From Alcaligenes aquatilis (lineage in GTDB: Bacteria; Pseudomonadota; Gammaproteobacteria; Burkholderiales; Burkholderiaceae_B), in the NCBI RefSeq assembly GCF_003076515.1, contig NZ_CP022390.1, forward strand, positions 1-64,000: a DNA stretch of 64,000 bases, written 5' to 3'. Below, piece after piece: positions 48,443 to 57,875 of the stretch. The stretch's first letter is position 1. Every line of letters starts with the position of its first letter. Both the position numbers and the translations under genes were made by a program. A model generated the notes under the pieces. The model saw only the letters and a list, made by a program, of their open reading frames with translations. It searched no databases and was not told where the DNA came from.

Positions 48443-49900
48443 TTACTTAGGATGACGCAGCGAGAATGTCACTACTTTCTCGTCAGTCATGTCCCGCACT
48501 GCATACTTCGGCCCTTCGAAACCGTAGCCGCTATCCTTGACACCGCCATAGGGCATACCATCGTTACGAGAGCTGGACGTTTCATTAATGTGCAGACCGC
48601 CCACTTGCAAATGACGAGCCAGATGAAAGGCCGTATTGACATCGTTCGTAAACACGCCTGCCGCAAGGCCATAAGGGGTGGAGTTGATTCCTTCGATCAC
48701 TTCTGCGACTGTCTCAAAAGGCAAGAGTGTGACGACTGGCGCAAAAATTTCCTGGTCAAATACGCTCATGCCTGAATGCACGTTAGACAGAATCGTGGGT
48801 GCCAACACAGACTTGTCGCGCTGCCCTCCTGCAACGAGCTGCGCTCCCATATTGACCGCCTCCTTGATCCACGATTCAGCGCGTATCGCTTCTTGTTCGG
48901 TGATCATCGGGCCCACATCGGTGTCGCCCAATCGTGGATCCCCACTTTTGAGAGCGCGAACCGCGTTCTCTAAACTTGCCGTTACCTCAGCGACACGTGA
49001 TTGCGCCACGTATAAGCGCTGAATAGATGTGCATACTTGGCCTGCCTTTCGGAACGTTGCACGCAGAATGCGGGGCAGTGCAAACTCGAGATCCGCATCG
49101 TCGCAGATGATTGTGCAAGCAATACTTCCCAACTCTAACTGCGTACGGCGTCGGCCTGCCTTTTGCTGGATGAGGCGGCCCACACGTGTGCTGCCCGTAA
49201 AGGTATAGAAGTTGATATCTTGCTCGTCTAATAGCCACTCGCCAGCCTGTGCGCCTTCTCCGTGTACCAGCGATAACAATTCCGCCGGCCAACCGGCTTC
49301 GAGCAAGACGTCGCAAATTAGGCTGGCCGTCAATGGGGTGTACCCTGAAGGCTTGATAATGACAGCGTTGCCAGCAGCGATCGCGGGGGCGACTTTATGC
49401 AACAACGCGTTGAAAGGCGCGTTAAATGGCGTAATGGCACACACGATTCCGACAGGGGTACGCAGCGTAAAGGCGAGACGGTCCTTTTGACCTGGATTGC
49501 CATCCATAGGGATCATTTCACCGCAAATCCGCTTGGCCTCTTCTGCCGAGATTTCCAGCGTATCCAACCCCCGAGCGATCTCATTGGATGCTTCACTCAC
49601 GGTGAAGCCGGCCTCCAGGGTCATCACGTCGATAAATTGCTGCTTTCTCGCCGTAATCAGCTCTACTGCTTTACGCAAAATGCGCGAACGTTCATAGCCA
49701 TCAGGTGCTTTGTTTAGGTTAAGCCGTGCTGCGATCACGGCTTGCCGGATATGCTCTTGCGAAGTTTGATCGATCTGCGCGATGGCTTTACCGGTGTAGC
49801 GGTTGTAGACCGTAAAGGTCGCGCCGCTGTTCACACGGACACCGGCGATTAAACTCAATGAAGAAACGTTAACAAGTGCGTCGGGAAAATCTGTGGGCAT
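48443..49900 (-). CDS. NAD(P)-dependent aldehyde dehydrogenase
   Basis: Oxidises an aldehyde to the acid. 485 aa: the catalytic cysteine in FRKAGQVCTSIQRLYV, the oxyanion/active glutamate region TQLELGSIACTII, the cofactor loop TGSTRVGRLIQQKAG and ITPFNAPFNALLHKVAPAIA. In the glutamate motif LELGSIA a serine replaces the usual second glycine. GGAGG precedes the ATG. It lies 26 bases downstream of the GMC gene, which would supply its aldehyde. Confidence 0.92.
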   Translation of the reverse strand: MPTDFPDALVNVSSLSLIAGVRVNSGATFTVYNRYTGKAIAQIDQTSQEHIRQAVIAARLNLNKAPDGYERSRILRKAVELITARKQQFIDVMTLEAGFTVSEASNEIARGLDTLEISAEEAKRICGEMIPMDGNPGQKDRLAFTLRTPVGIVCAITPFNAPFNALLHKVAPAIAAGNAVIIKPSGYTPLTASLICDVLLEAGWPAELLSLVHGEGAQAGEWLLDEQDINFYTFTGSTRVGRLIQQKAGRRRTQLELGSIACTIICDDADLEFALPRILRATFRKAGQVCTSIQRLYVAQSRVAEVTASLENAVRALKSGDPRLGDTDVGPMITEQEAIRAESWIKEAVNMGAQLVAGGQRDKSVLAPTILSNVHSGMSVFDQEIFAPVVTLLPFETVAEVIEGINSTPYGLAAGVFTNDVNTAFHLARHLQVGGLHINETSSSRNDGMPYGGVKDSGYGFEGPKYAVRDMTDEKVVTFSLRHPK

Positions 49901-49926
49901 CGTGGTACCTCCAAGAATAGTGTGCT

Positions 49927-51528
49927 TTACTGTGCTGAAATCATGTCAGCGGCTTTTTCGCCTATCATCAAACTGGCTGCCAAGGTGTTAGCAGAAGGGA
50001 CTTGCGGCATGATCGACGCATCCGCAATGCGCAGATTTTCCATACCGTGGACGCGTAGTTGGGCATCCACAACAGCCATGGGATCGTCCTGGCGTCCCAT
50101 TTTGCATGTGCCTACCATGTGATAGCCGGTCGTGCCTTTTTGACGTGCGTAATCGAGCCATTCGTCATCTCGATGCACGTCTTTGCCCGGCTGCAATTCG
50201 TTGACCAAATAGGGGGCCATCGCCGTTGTTGTCATCAACTGCCGTGCAAGCTTGAGCGCTTCGACAAGGGTTCGCTGATCCAATTCATGTTCGAGGAAAT
50301 TGGGCTGGATCAACGGTGCCTGCAGTGGGTCTTTAGACTGAATGTGTACATAGCCGCTGCTCTCTGGCCGTTGTTGGCGCGCCCCGGTACTCATGCCTGG
50401 CATATCGTCCAAGACATAGTTGCTGCCGGGCTTGTAGCTGGCTGGGGTAAACAAGATCTGAACATCGCCGCGCTGAGGGCTGAAACGTGTTTTCCAGAAC
50501 ACATGCACCATTGAGGGACTCAACCCCAAGATGCTGGGCTTGCCTGCAAACCATCTCACGATCTCTCTACCTAATCGCCACCCCTTGGACAGTTCGTTGA
50601 GCGTGAGCGCTGATTTGGCTCGCGAGATACTGCGAACGGTATAGTGATCACGAAAATTGGCGCCCACGCCGGCTAATGCATGTTTGACCTCAATACCATG
50701 CCCTGCCAACAGTTCGTGAGGTCCGACCCCCGACAGTTGTAATATTTTTGGTGAATTTACCGCTCCTGCGCTGAGGATAACTTCACGGTTGGCATAGAGC
50801 GTATGCGTTTGGCCATTACGCAGATATTTGACGCCAATGGCGCGTCGACCTTCAAATAAGATTTCCGAAACAGTGGCGTTCGTTTTAAGCTGTACCCGCC
50901 CACTTTTGAGTGCTGGACGTAAAAAAGCATCCGAACAATTGACACGTTTATTCTGGTAAATGTAGCGTTGGAAGTACCCTGTGCCGAGCTGCTCTGCACC
51001 GTTGTAATCCGTATTGCGCGGGATTCCGAACTCTTCACAACCTCGAATAAAGGCCTCACACAATGGTGAGCTCCAATCTGGGTTGGTAATAGGAAGCTCG
51101 CCCGTCAAGCCACGAAAATCAGGGTCGCATTCTCCCACCCGACGCTCCGAGCGTTTGAAATAAGAGAGAACATCGGCGTATCCCCAGCCAGAGTTTCCCA
51201 GTTTTTCCCAGTCATCGAAGTCTTCGCGTTGGCCACGTGAGTACACCAGTCCGTTAACGGAGCTTGACCCACCCACGACTCGCCCTTGCGGCATCGCAAT
51301 GATGCGATTGTTCGTTGCCTGTGCAGGCTCCGTTTGGTAGTTCCAGGTGAACTTGCCGCTGTATAGCGTTTTGACGAAACCGACCGGGACGCGGATGAAA
51401 AAATTGTTGTCGTTTTGGCCGGCCTCCAACACGCAAATGCTGTTAGAGGTCTGTTCGCTTAGCCGTCTGGCGATAACCGATCCAGCCGGCCCGGAGCCGA
51501 CAATTATGTAGTCTACGTACTCATTCAT
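49927..51528 (-). CDS. GMC-family FAD-dependent alcohol dehydrogenase
   Basis: 533-aa glucose-methanol-choline oxidoreductase. The FAD motif DYIIVGSGPAGSVIARRLSE, the GMC signatures GRVVGGSSSVNGLVYSRGQR and ILSAGAVNSPKILQLSGVGP, and the C-terminal catalytic histidine in GTTGYHMVGTCKMG are all present. Relatives oxidise choline, alkanols or polyethylene glycols; the substrate here is unknown. First gene of a GMC-aldehyde dehydrogenase-Bug operon. Confidence 0.93.
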   Translation of the reverse strand: MNEYVDYIIVGSGPAGSVIARRLSEQTSNSICVLEAGQNDNNFFIRVPVGFVKTLYSGKFTWNYQTEPAQATNNRIIAMPQGRVVGGSSSVNGLVYSRGQREDFDDWEKLGNSGWGYADVLSYFKRSERRVGECDPDFRGLTGELPITNPDWSSPLCEAFIRGCEEFGIPRNTDYNGAEQLGTGYFQRYIYQNKRVNCSDAFLRPALKSGRVQLKTNATVSEILFEGRRAIGVKYLRNGQTHTLYANREVILSAGAVNSPKILQLSGVGPHELLAGHGIEVKHALAGVGANFRDHYTVRSISRAKSALTLNELSKGWRLGREIVRWFAGKPSILGLSPSMVHVFWKTRFSPQRGDVQILFTPASYKPGSNYVLDDMPGMSTGARQQRPESSGYVHIQSKDPLQAPLIQPNFLEHELDQRTLVEALKLARQLMTTTAMAPYLVNELQPGKDVHRDDEWLDYARQKGTTGYHMVGTCKMGRQDDPMAVVDAQLRVHGMENLRIADASIMPQVPSANTLAASLMIGEKAADMISAQ

Positions 51529-52057
51529 TTTGCCTACGCGATGCCTCTGTTCTTGCTTATTGCCAGTAGGTTAAGTCCGTAGATACATAAAAACAATCGA
51601 CAATTTTTGATTGTTTATCATCAATAAAATTAATGTTTTTAGAGCTAAAACGTTCTCCATGAATCAACTTTCAATGAGGCTATCTGGGCCTGCGTCCCAA
51701 TAAGCAGGGATCGCATGGAGGTGTGCGTCCACTATTTGCGACGCAATTTTGACGGTCTTGCCGTATGGATAAGAACGGAGCCCTAGGTCGTCTGATTGGT
51801 ACAGATCAGAGCAATCAATGAGTTCAAATACATTAAAAAAATAAATATATAAAAATATAAAAATATTGATTGTTTAAATGAATCAGGCGACTTAATCTTC
51901 GCAAAATGCAGGTTTCCGCCCTGTTGAGCTTGCGTTTGCCGTGCGAATTTTTCACGGTAACCATGCGGGCCAGAGCTGGCTTGCAACAGGTCTGGCAACG
52001 ATAAGCAGACATTGACGGTCGAACCACGACCGCATCAATCCATATATGGAGACAACA
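51529..52057. other. Divergent promoter region between the GMC and Bug operons
   Basis: About 530 bases, AT-rich, holding both promoters. An imperfect dyad ACAATC...GATTGT (about 51591-51615) could be a regulator site. No convincing gene. Confidence 0.55.
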
Positions 52058-53062
52058 ATGCGTCATCACTCAAGGTTGAACCACTACTCATCCTCGCGCC
52101 GCCAACTGCTCGGCCTGCTTGGGACAATCCCTCTCATCGCACACTTACCTGTTTCCTTTGCGAAATCTACCTGGGTCCCTAACAGGCCAGTCAGATTGAT
52201 GGTTCCTTACACGCCGGGTGGTGGTGCGGACATTGTGGGACGCATTCTTGCCAAGGCCTTGCAAGGGATCTCCAGCCAACCCTGGGTTGTTGAGAACCGT
52301 CCTGGCGCAGCAGGCAATATCGCTGCCGATCTCATCTATGCCTCGAAACCCGACGGGCTGACGTATCAAATTACCAATCTTGATACGAGTGTGCTCAACA
52401 CCTTTCTGTATCCAAGTCGTCGGCAAAAGATCGAAGCCGCTGTTCCGGTGGCCTCCATCGCCCGTATTGGTACGGTACTTATGGTTCGTGCGGGTTTACC
52501 CGTTCGTGATCTGGCCCAATTGGCGGCACTTGCCAAAACCCAGAGTCTCACCTATTCCTCATGGGGTATGGGTTGTAGCGCTCACCTGGGCGTATTGCTT
52601 TTGGAGCAGGAGATGAAGATCCCTGAAATGGTGCATGTTCCCTATCAAGGAGGCGGCAATGCCATGCAAGCCCTGCTAAAAGGCGAAGTGGATCTATTCC
52701 TGGCTCCCATGCCACTGGCTATGGCTCACCGCTCGGGATCGGTCACGGCACTAGGTTACGCCGCAGCACAGCGCAGCCAACTGTGGCCTGAATTGCCTAC
52801 CCTTCAAGAGCAAGGCGGGCCTTCTGTTGATCTTGGCAATTGGTTCGCCGTATCCGCCCCCCCAGAGACATCACCGGCCGTGATCGAAGCAGTAAGCGAT
52901 TTCATCCAAACAGCGTTGGCGGACCCTGCGATGCTCGACTCGTTAAAGGCCCAATCGATGGTGCCGTTTCTGGCCGACAACACCCAATTGGCGCGCTTCA
53001 TTGCAGATGAGAAAACCCGTTGGGGGCAGGTCATCGCTAACGCAAAGCTCAATCTTGAATAG
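52058..53062 (+). CDS. Bug/TctC-family receptor with Tat-type signal
   Basis: 334 aa from the ATG at 52058, chosen because GGAG lies six bases before it; an ATG four codons earlier overlaps that site. The leader SSRRQLLGLLGTIPLIAHLP contains a twin arginine, suggesting Tat export, unlike the other Bug proteins here. The loops VRLMVPYTPGGGADIVGRI and VVENRPGAAGNIAAD define the family. First gene of a Bug-MBL-GFA unit. Confidence 0.9.
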   Translation: MRHHSRLNHYSSSRRQLLGLLGTIPLIAHLPVSFAKSTWVPNRPVRLMVPYTPGGGADIVGRILAKALQGISSQPWVVENRPGAAGNIAADLIYASKPDGLTYQITNLDTSVLNTFLYPSRRQKIEAAVPVASIARIGTVLMVRAGLPVRDLAQLAALAKTQSLTYSSWGMGCSAHLGVLLLEQEMKIPEMVHVPYQGGGNAMQALLKGEVDLFLAPMPLAMAHRSGSVTALGYAAAQRSQLWPELPTLQEQGGPSVDLGNWFAVSAPPETSPAVIEAVSDFIQTALADPAMLDSLKAQSMVPFLADNTQLARFIADEKTRWGQVIANAKLNLE

Positions 53063-53123
53063 AGGCCCATGCCTTTACGGATAGTCGTTCGTTACCCACA
53101 ATAAAGACAGAGAGTTATTTTCT

Positions 53124-54035
53124 ATGATACCGATCGACATAGGAAAGGCCCGTATTGAAAAGGTCATTGAGATCGCCAGTATGGATCTGGCGGGGGACTG
53201 GCTCTTTCCCAATATTCAAGCTAAGGATATTGACGCTGAGATTGATTGGCTGGACCCTAGCTGCATCGACAAGGTCAGCCGAAAGCTCAAGCTGAGTTTT
53301 CATTCTTTCCTGATTCGTACGCCAAGCCGCAATATTCTTATCGACACATGCAACGGTAACCATAAAGAACGCCCTTCAATGCCTGCATGGCATCGTTTGA
53401 ACACACGCTATCTGGACAATCTTGGACGCTTAGGTCTGCGGCCCGAAGACATAGACTTGGTCTTGTGTACACATTTGCATGCAGACCACGTCGGTTGGAA
53501 TACCAGGCTTGACAATGGTCGTTGGGTACCGACTTTCCCGCGTGCTCGTTATCTGATGGGTCGGCAGGAGTTCGATCATTACCACCGCCTCAACCTTGAT
53601 AATCCGACCGCGCCGATCAATCGTGGCTCCTTTGTCGATAGTGTGTTGCCGATAGTCGAAGCAGGCCGGGCTATTTTCGTGGATGCTGGTGATCAGGTCA
53701 TGACCGAGTTAGGAACCGATGTGTATGTAGAAAGTGCGCCTGGCCATACTCCCGGAAACTTGCTTGTACATATTTGCCACGGCCATGAGCACGCCATTAT
53801 GTCGGGAGATGTCATCCATCATCCGATCCAGTGCGCACGCCCTCATTTGTCTAATGCCGCTGATTTTAATGAAGCAGCCGCACTGCGTTCCCGACTGAAT
53901 CTGCTTGAGAGTTGTGCCGATAACTCGAAGATATTGTTGACCGGCCACTTTGCAGGCCCAACAGCGGGTCACGTCGTTTCACATGGCTCTGCATTTCAGT
54001 TCAAGTTTCTCACTGCAGACTCCCCGGTTGCATAG
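53124..54035 (+). CDS. MBL-fold metallo-hydrolase
   Basis: 303 aa. The zinc motif THLHADHVGWN (HxHxDH), a later histidine in SAPGHTPGNLLV, aspartate in MSGDVIHHPIQ and the last histidine in LTGHFAGP are intact. It resembles the lactonase-like branch (quorum-quenching lactonases, N-acyl lactone and other ester hydrolases). The substrate is unknown; it is grouped with Bug and GFA genes. Confidence 0.88.
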   Translation: MIPIDIGKARIEKVIEIASMDLAGDWLFPNIQAKDIDAEIDWLDPSCIDKVSRKLKLSFHSFLIRTPSRNILIDTCNGNHKERPSMPAWHRLNTRYLDNLGRLGLRPEDIDLVLCTHLHADHVGWNTRLDNGRWVPTFPRARYLMGRQEFDHYHRLNLDNPTAPINRGSFVDSVLPIVEAGRAIFVDAGDQVMTELGTDVYVESAPGHTPGNLLVHICHGHEHAIMSGDVIHHPIQCARPHLSNAADFNEAAALRSRLNLLESCADNSKILLTGHFAGPTAGHVVSHGSAFQFKFLTADSPVA

Positions 54036-54114
54036 CCATCGGTAGAATGGTGTGACTTTTATACAGTTCTGCACTTATTCGAATAATCTGGCTTGCAGTT
54101 TAGAGAGGCCTTCC

Positions 54115-54582
54115 ATGATTGAAACCTATCCTGATGCCTGCTCCATTTACAAAGCCGCCTGTCACTGTGGCACGGTCCGTTTTAACGTGCGGCTTTGTGA
54201 CGGCTTGAGATCCGCGCGTCGCTGCAATTGCTCTTATTGTCGTATGCGTGGGGCGGTAGCTGTGTCGGCGAATCTGGCTGATATTCAGGTCGAGCAAGGC
54301 CAGGATGCGCTGACGCTTTATCAATTCAACGCAGGGCAGGCCAGGCATTACTTCTGTTCGCACTGCGGAATCTATACTTTCCATCAACGCCGCTCCAATC
54401 CCGAACAATATGGTGTCAATGTGGCGTGCATCGAGGCGATGAGCCCCTTCGACTTTAAGGAGATACCTGTTTACGAAGGTCGCACTCATCCCAAGGATAG
54501 AGCAGATGGTGCTTCTGTGATTGCGGGCTGGTTGCGTTATGAAGTTAATTCCGAGGACCGGAAACCAACACCCCCTTTGTAA
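54115..54582 (+). CDS. GFA/CENP-V domain zinc protein
   Basis: 155 aa from the ATG at 54115, with GAGAGG upstream. The zinc cysteines are clear: ACHCGTVRF, CNCSYCRMRG and CSHCGIYTFH. The family includes glutathione-dependent formaldehyde-activating enzyme, but most members have unknown substrates. It is last in the Bug-MBL-GFA unit. Confidence 0.85.
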   Translation: MIETYPDACSIYKAACHCGTVRFNVRLCDGLRSARRCNCSYCRMRGAVAVSANLADIQVEQGQDALTLYQFNAGQARHYFCSHCGIYTFHQRRSNPEQYGVNVACIEAMSPFDFKEIPVYEGRTHPKDRADGASVIAGWLRYEVNSEDRKPTPPL

Positions 54583-54602
54583 GAAAAGGGGGGTGTTGGT
54601 TT
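54562..54602. terminator. Bidirectional terminator between the GFA and GntR genes
   Basis: Long stem AAACCAACACCCCC/GGGGGTGTTGGTTT overlapping both gene ends. Confidence 0.88.
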
Positions 54603-55276
54603 CAGGCGGGCTGCTCCAGGATTTCCTGCAAGCGGCTTAGCAATTTTTCACTGGCATTGTGCATATGTCGCTCACAGATGGTCAGTGCTTTGGCTTCGTC
54701 GCCCGACGCAATGGCCGCAGCCAGCTCCTCGTGTTCGTCCCAGATGGACAGGCGTTGTTCTGCCGATTGCAGTACAGCACCCATGACACGCCGTAGGTGT
54801 ACCCAATGAACCTGCGCGCTTTCGGCGATCATGGGGTTGCCCGATGCTTCGTAAATTGCTTTGTGAAAGGCCTCGTCGGCTTCGATCATGGCGCGTACGT
54901 CGTGGCCGCGAGCCACTTTGCGGCCCAGACGGATCAGGTCCGGATCCAGCACGGCGCCTTGACGTGCCGCCAGCTTGGTTGCCAATGCTTCCAAGGCACC
55001 CCGCACTTGGTACAGATGCCCGATATGTTCCAGACTCAGCGGAGCCACCATAACGCCTCGCCCTTCAGCGTCTTGTAGCAGTCCATCTTTTTTCAGCAAC
55101 TGGATGGCCTGCAAGACGGGTGAGCGTGACACCTTGAGCTGCTCAGCAATGTCTTCCTGAGTGATGCGTGAGCCGGGGGCCAGGGAGCCGTCGCTGATGG
55201 CATCGAGCAGGATGCGATAGACCTCGTCAACATAGTGTGGACGGGCCTGCAACTTACCGGAAAGCTTGGCATGCAT
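54602..55276 (-). CDS. GntR-family regulator (FadR/FCD subgroup)
   Basis: 224 aa from the ATG at 55276 (MHAKLSGKLQARPHYVDEVY); the frame is open 11 codons upstream. The winged helix (ISDGSLAPGSRITQEDIAEQ then LKVSRSPVLQAIQLLKKDGLL) is followed by an all-helical FCD ligand domain with metal-binding histidine candidates (EAFHKAIYEASGNPM, CERHMHN). It is last in the ilvC-Rieske-TRAP operon and is the likely regulator of it, perhaps through the palindrome at 61522-61533. Confidence 0.9.
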   Translation of the reverse strand: MHAKLSGKLQARPHYVDEVYRILLDAISDGSLAPGSRITQEDIAEQLKVSRSPVLQAIQLLKKDGLLQDAEGRGVMVAPLSLEHIGHLYQVRGALEALATKLAARQGAVLDPDLIRLGRKVARGHDVRAMIEADEAFHKAIYEASGNPMIAESAQVHWVHLRRVMGAVLQSAEQRLSIWDEHEELAAAIASGDEAKALTICERHMHNASEKLLSRLQEILEQPA

Positions 55277-55346
55277 GGGGTCTGGAACTCCGCTACAAAC
55301 AAAAAACAAGTTAAGGCCGCAGCCTGGCTGCGGCCCTGGATTGACA

Positions 55347-57116
55347 TCAGGGTGTGGTCCGCATGGAGTGCAAGAGCGCGGCCATGGGATCCTGGTTTGA
55401 CGTCGCTTGTACTTCGAACGGGTTGCTTAGCGGATCGTCTGCCTGTATCGCTCCTGGGTTGAGCATGGGGGCGGGACGGTTCAGCTGGAGCAGGATTTCG
55501 TCTTCGCTCAGGCTGACTGTCTTGTGCAAGCCTCCCGTTACCAGTTGCGGATAGGCGATGACGATGCCTACCACCAGCAATTGTAGTACGACGAAGTAGG
55601 CTGAGCCCTTCCATATTTGCTGGGTACGAACCCTTGAAATAGTTTGCCGGCTAACGGAATCGATATAGTCGGATCGGGGTGCCACGCTGCGCAAATACAA
55701 CAGGGCAAAACCGAATGGGGGGGTCAGAAAGGAGGTTTGCAGGACCAGGGCGATGACAATCCCGAACCAGATCAGATCAATGCCCAAACTGTTGGCGACA
55801 GGCGTCAACAGCGGGACCACAATAAAGGCAATCTCGAAGAAGTCCAGAAACATGCCCAGCACAAAGATGATGGCACTGACGGCAATGACAAAACCCAGTT
55901 CGCCACCGGGAATGGCATCAAACAGATGCTCTACCCACACGTGGCCGTCTGCTGCGCTGAACGTGAAGCTAAAGACGGTCGAGCCGATCAGGATGAACAT
56001 CACAAAAATAGCCAGTTTGGCGGTGTTTTCCAGGGCCTGGCTAAGCAAGGCCCCGTTAAGGCGTTTGCGTATCAAGGCCAGTATCAACGCGCCAATTGCA
56101 CCCATGGCCCCGCCCTCTGTTGGGGTGGCAATTCCCAGGAAGATGGTGCCCAGCACCAGAAAGATCAGGACGACGGGGGGGATCAGGGCGAATACAAAGC
56201 GTTCGGCCAGTTGCGAGAGCAGTCCCCAGCCGGTAACCCGATTCACCGTCGCAAACAGCAGCGCGCTCATGGAGGCGACAAGCAGAGCGGTGATGGCAAC
56301 TTGATCAGTGGGGGCCTGAGCCGGCTGGGAAAAGACCTGGGCCATGACTTCGTTGTGCAGGCCCGCCCAGGTAAAGCCGATGAAGGCACAAAGCAGGACC
56401 AGCATGCCCAGCGACCGTCGTCCGCTTGCGCCAGTGGCTGTGACCTGACTTCTGGCCTGTTCTGGTAAGGCTGGCATCCAGGAAGGACGGATCAAGGCCA
56501 GGACGATGATGAAAGTAATATAGATCACCAAAAGCAGGAGGCCAGGTCCGAGTGCGGCTGCGTACATGTCCCCAACGGATCGGCCCAATTGATCAGCCAT
56601 CACAATCAAGACCAACGAGGGCGGCAGTATCTGTACCAGTGCGCCTGAAGCGGTGATGATGCCCGTGGCCATTTCCGGTTTGTAGCCGTAGCGCAGCATG
56701 ACGGGCAAGGAAATCAGGCCCATGGAGATCACGACAGCCGATGTGACACCGGTGGAGGCAGCCAGCAAGGCCCCGACCAGGACAACCGAGACGGCCAGAC
56801 CACCGCGCACCGCCCCGAAGAGCTGACCCATGGTCTCGAGCAGGTCTTCAGCCATGCCCGAACGTTCCAGAATGATGCCCATCAACGTAAAAAAGGGAAT
56901 GGCCAGCATGGTCTCGTTTTGCATGATCCCGAAGATACGTAAAGGCAGGACCTGAAACAGATTGGTGGGGAACAATTCCAGGGCGATGCCCAAGACTCCG
57001 AAGGCCAGACCTGTTGCGGCCAGGCCGAATGCGACGGGAAAGCCGGTCAGCAAGAGCACGACCAGGCTCAGGAACATGATGGGGACGAAGTAGTCCGTAA
57101 TAAAGGAGGTGATCAT
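55347..57116 (-). CDS. TRAP transporter large permease (DctM-type)
   Basis: 589 aa with about 13 membrane segments. MITSFITDYFVPIMFLSLVV, VAFGLAATGLAFG, MLAIPFFTLMGIILERSGMA and FLTPPFGFALLYLRS are typical. It is longer than usual DctM (~430 aa), matching the larger subfamily with an inserted cytoplasmic/periplasmic part (about 220-290), which includes keto-acid/dicarboxylate TRAP systems. It overlaps the small subunit gene by 4 bases. A receptor candidate lies at 63603. Confidence 0.92.
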   Translation of the reverse strand: MITSFITDYFVPIMFLSLVVLLLTGFPVAFGLAATGLAFGVLGIALELFPTNLFQVLPLRIFGIMQNETMLAIPFFTLMGIILERSGMAEDLLETMGQLFGAVRGGLAVSVVLVGALLAASTGVTSAVVISMGLISLPVMLRYGYKPEMATGIITASGALVQILPPSLVLIVMADQLGRSVGDMYAAALGPGLLLLVIYITFIIVLALIRPSWMPALPEQARSQVTATGASGRRSLGMLVLLCAFIGFTWAGLHNEVMAQVFSQPAQAPTDQVAITALLVASMSALLFATVNRVTGWGLLSQLAERFVFALIPPVVLIFLVLGTIFLGIATPTEGGAMGAIGALILALIRKRLNGALLSQALENTAKLAIFVMFILIGSTVFSFTFSAADGHVWVEHLFDAIPGGELGFVIAVSAIIFVLGMFLDFFEIAFIVVPLLTPVANSLGIDLIWFGIVIALVLQTSFLTPPFGFALLYLRSVAPRSDYIDSVSRQTISRVRTQQIWKGSAYFVVLQLLVVGIVIAYPQLVTGGLHKTVSLSEDEILLQLNRPAPMLNPGAIQADDPLSNPFEVQATSNQDPMAALLHSMRTTP

Positions 57117-57706
57117 CGTGAGCCCTCCTGGGCGGTCGATAGCGCTTGGGCAGGCACATGGATAGGCGTGTCCTGGGAGCCCTCTTCGGCAATGCTATCG
57201 GGCTCTTTGCCTGTCAGGAACAGGAGTCGTTTGACCAGCTCGGCCAGGCCCTGAAGCAAGAGCAGGCTAAAGCCGGCAGGAATCAGCAGATAGGCAGGCC
57301 AGCGCACCAACCCTCCGGCGTTGCCGGACATTTCCCCCGAATGCCAGGCGGTGGTGAAAAATCCCCAGCTCAGGTTGATGACAAACAGACAGAACGGGAT
57401 CAGGACGACAGCGATCCCGACGATATCGACCAGGTTGCGTCCACGCGCGCCCAGGCGGGTGGAGATGAAGTCGATCCGAACATGGCTGTTGTGCAGAAAT
57501 GCGTACCCTCCTCCCAAGAGAAAGACAGCCGCATACAGGTACCACTGAGCTTCCAGCATGCCGTTGGAGCTCAGGTCAAAGGCCTTGCGGGTAATGGCGT
57601 TGCTGGCGCTCAGAATGGTGGTGGCCAGCAATAGCCATTTGATGATGAATCCGATACAGCGGTTCAGGTGGTCTATTCCCCCCACCATGGTTTTCAATGC
57701 AGTCAT
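57113..57706 (-). CDS. TRAP transporter small permease (DctQ-type)
   Basis: 197 aa from the ATG at 57706, with GGAGA upstream. Four membrane segments; WYLYAAVFLLGGGYAFLHNS and HVRIDFIS are the DctQ signatures. It is translationally coupled to the large subunit through ATGA. Confidence 0.92.
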   Translation of the reverse strand: MTALKTMVGGIDHLNRCIGFIIKWLLLATTILSASNAITRKAFDLSSNGMLEAQWYLYAAVFLLGGGYAFLHNSHVRIDFISTRLGARGRNLVDIVGIAVVLIPFCLFVINLSWGFFTTAWHSGEMSGNAGGLVRWPAYLLIPAGFSLLLLQGLAELVKRLLFLTGKEPDSIAEEGSQDTPIHVPAQALSTAQEGSR

Positions 57707-57875
57707 TGTTGTCTCCGCGAATATTGTTGTGTTCGTCGTTGTGCTGCCGGGGAGTGTGTGATGGCGGCCGTGTGCAAGCCGCTCTGTAGCAGGTGCTGTG
57801 GTGACTCCTTGGGCCACGAGCGGGCCCGACGTAAATGGGGTGTGCCCTGGCGGGAGCCAGGACCCGGAGATGGGC

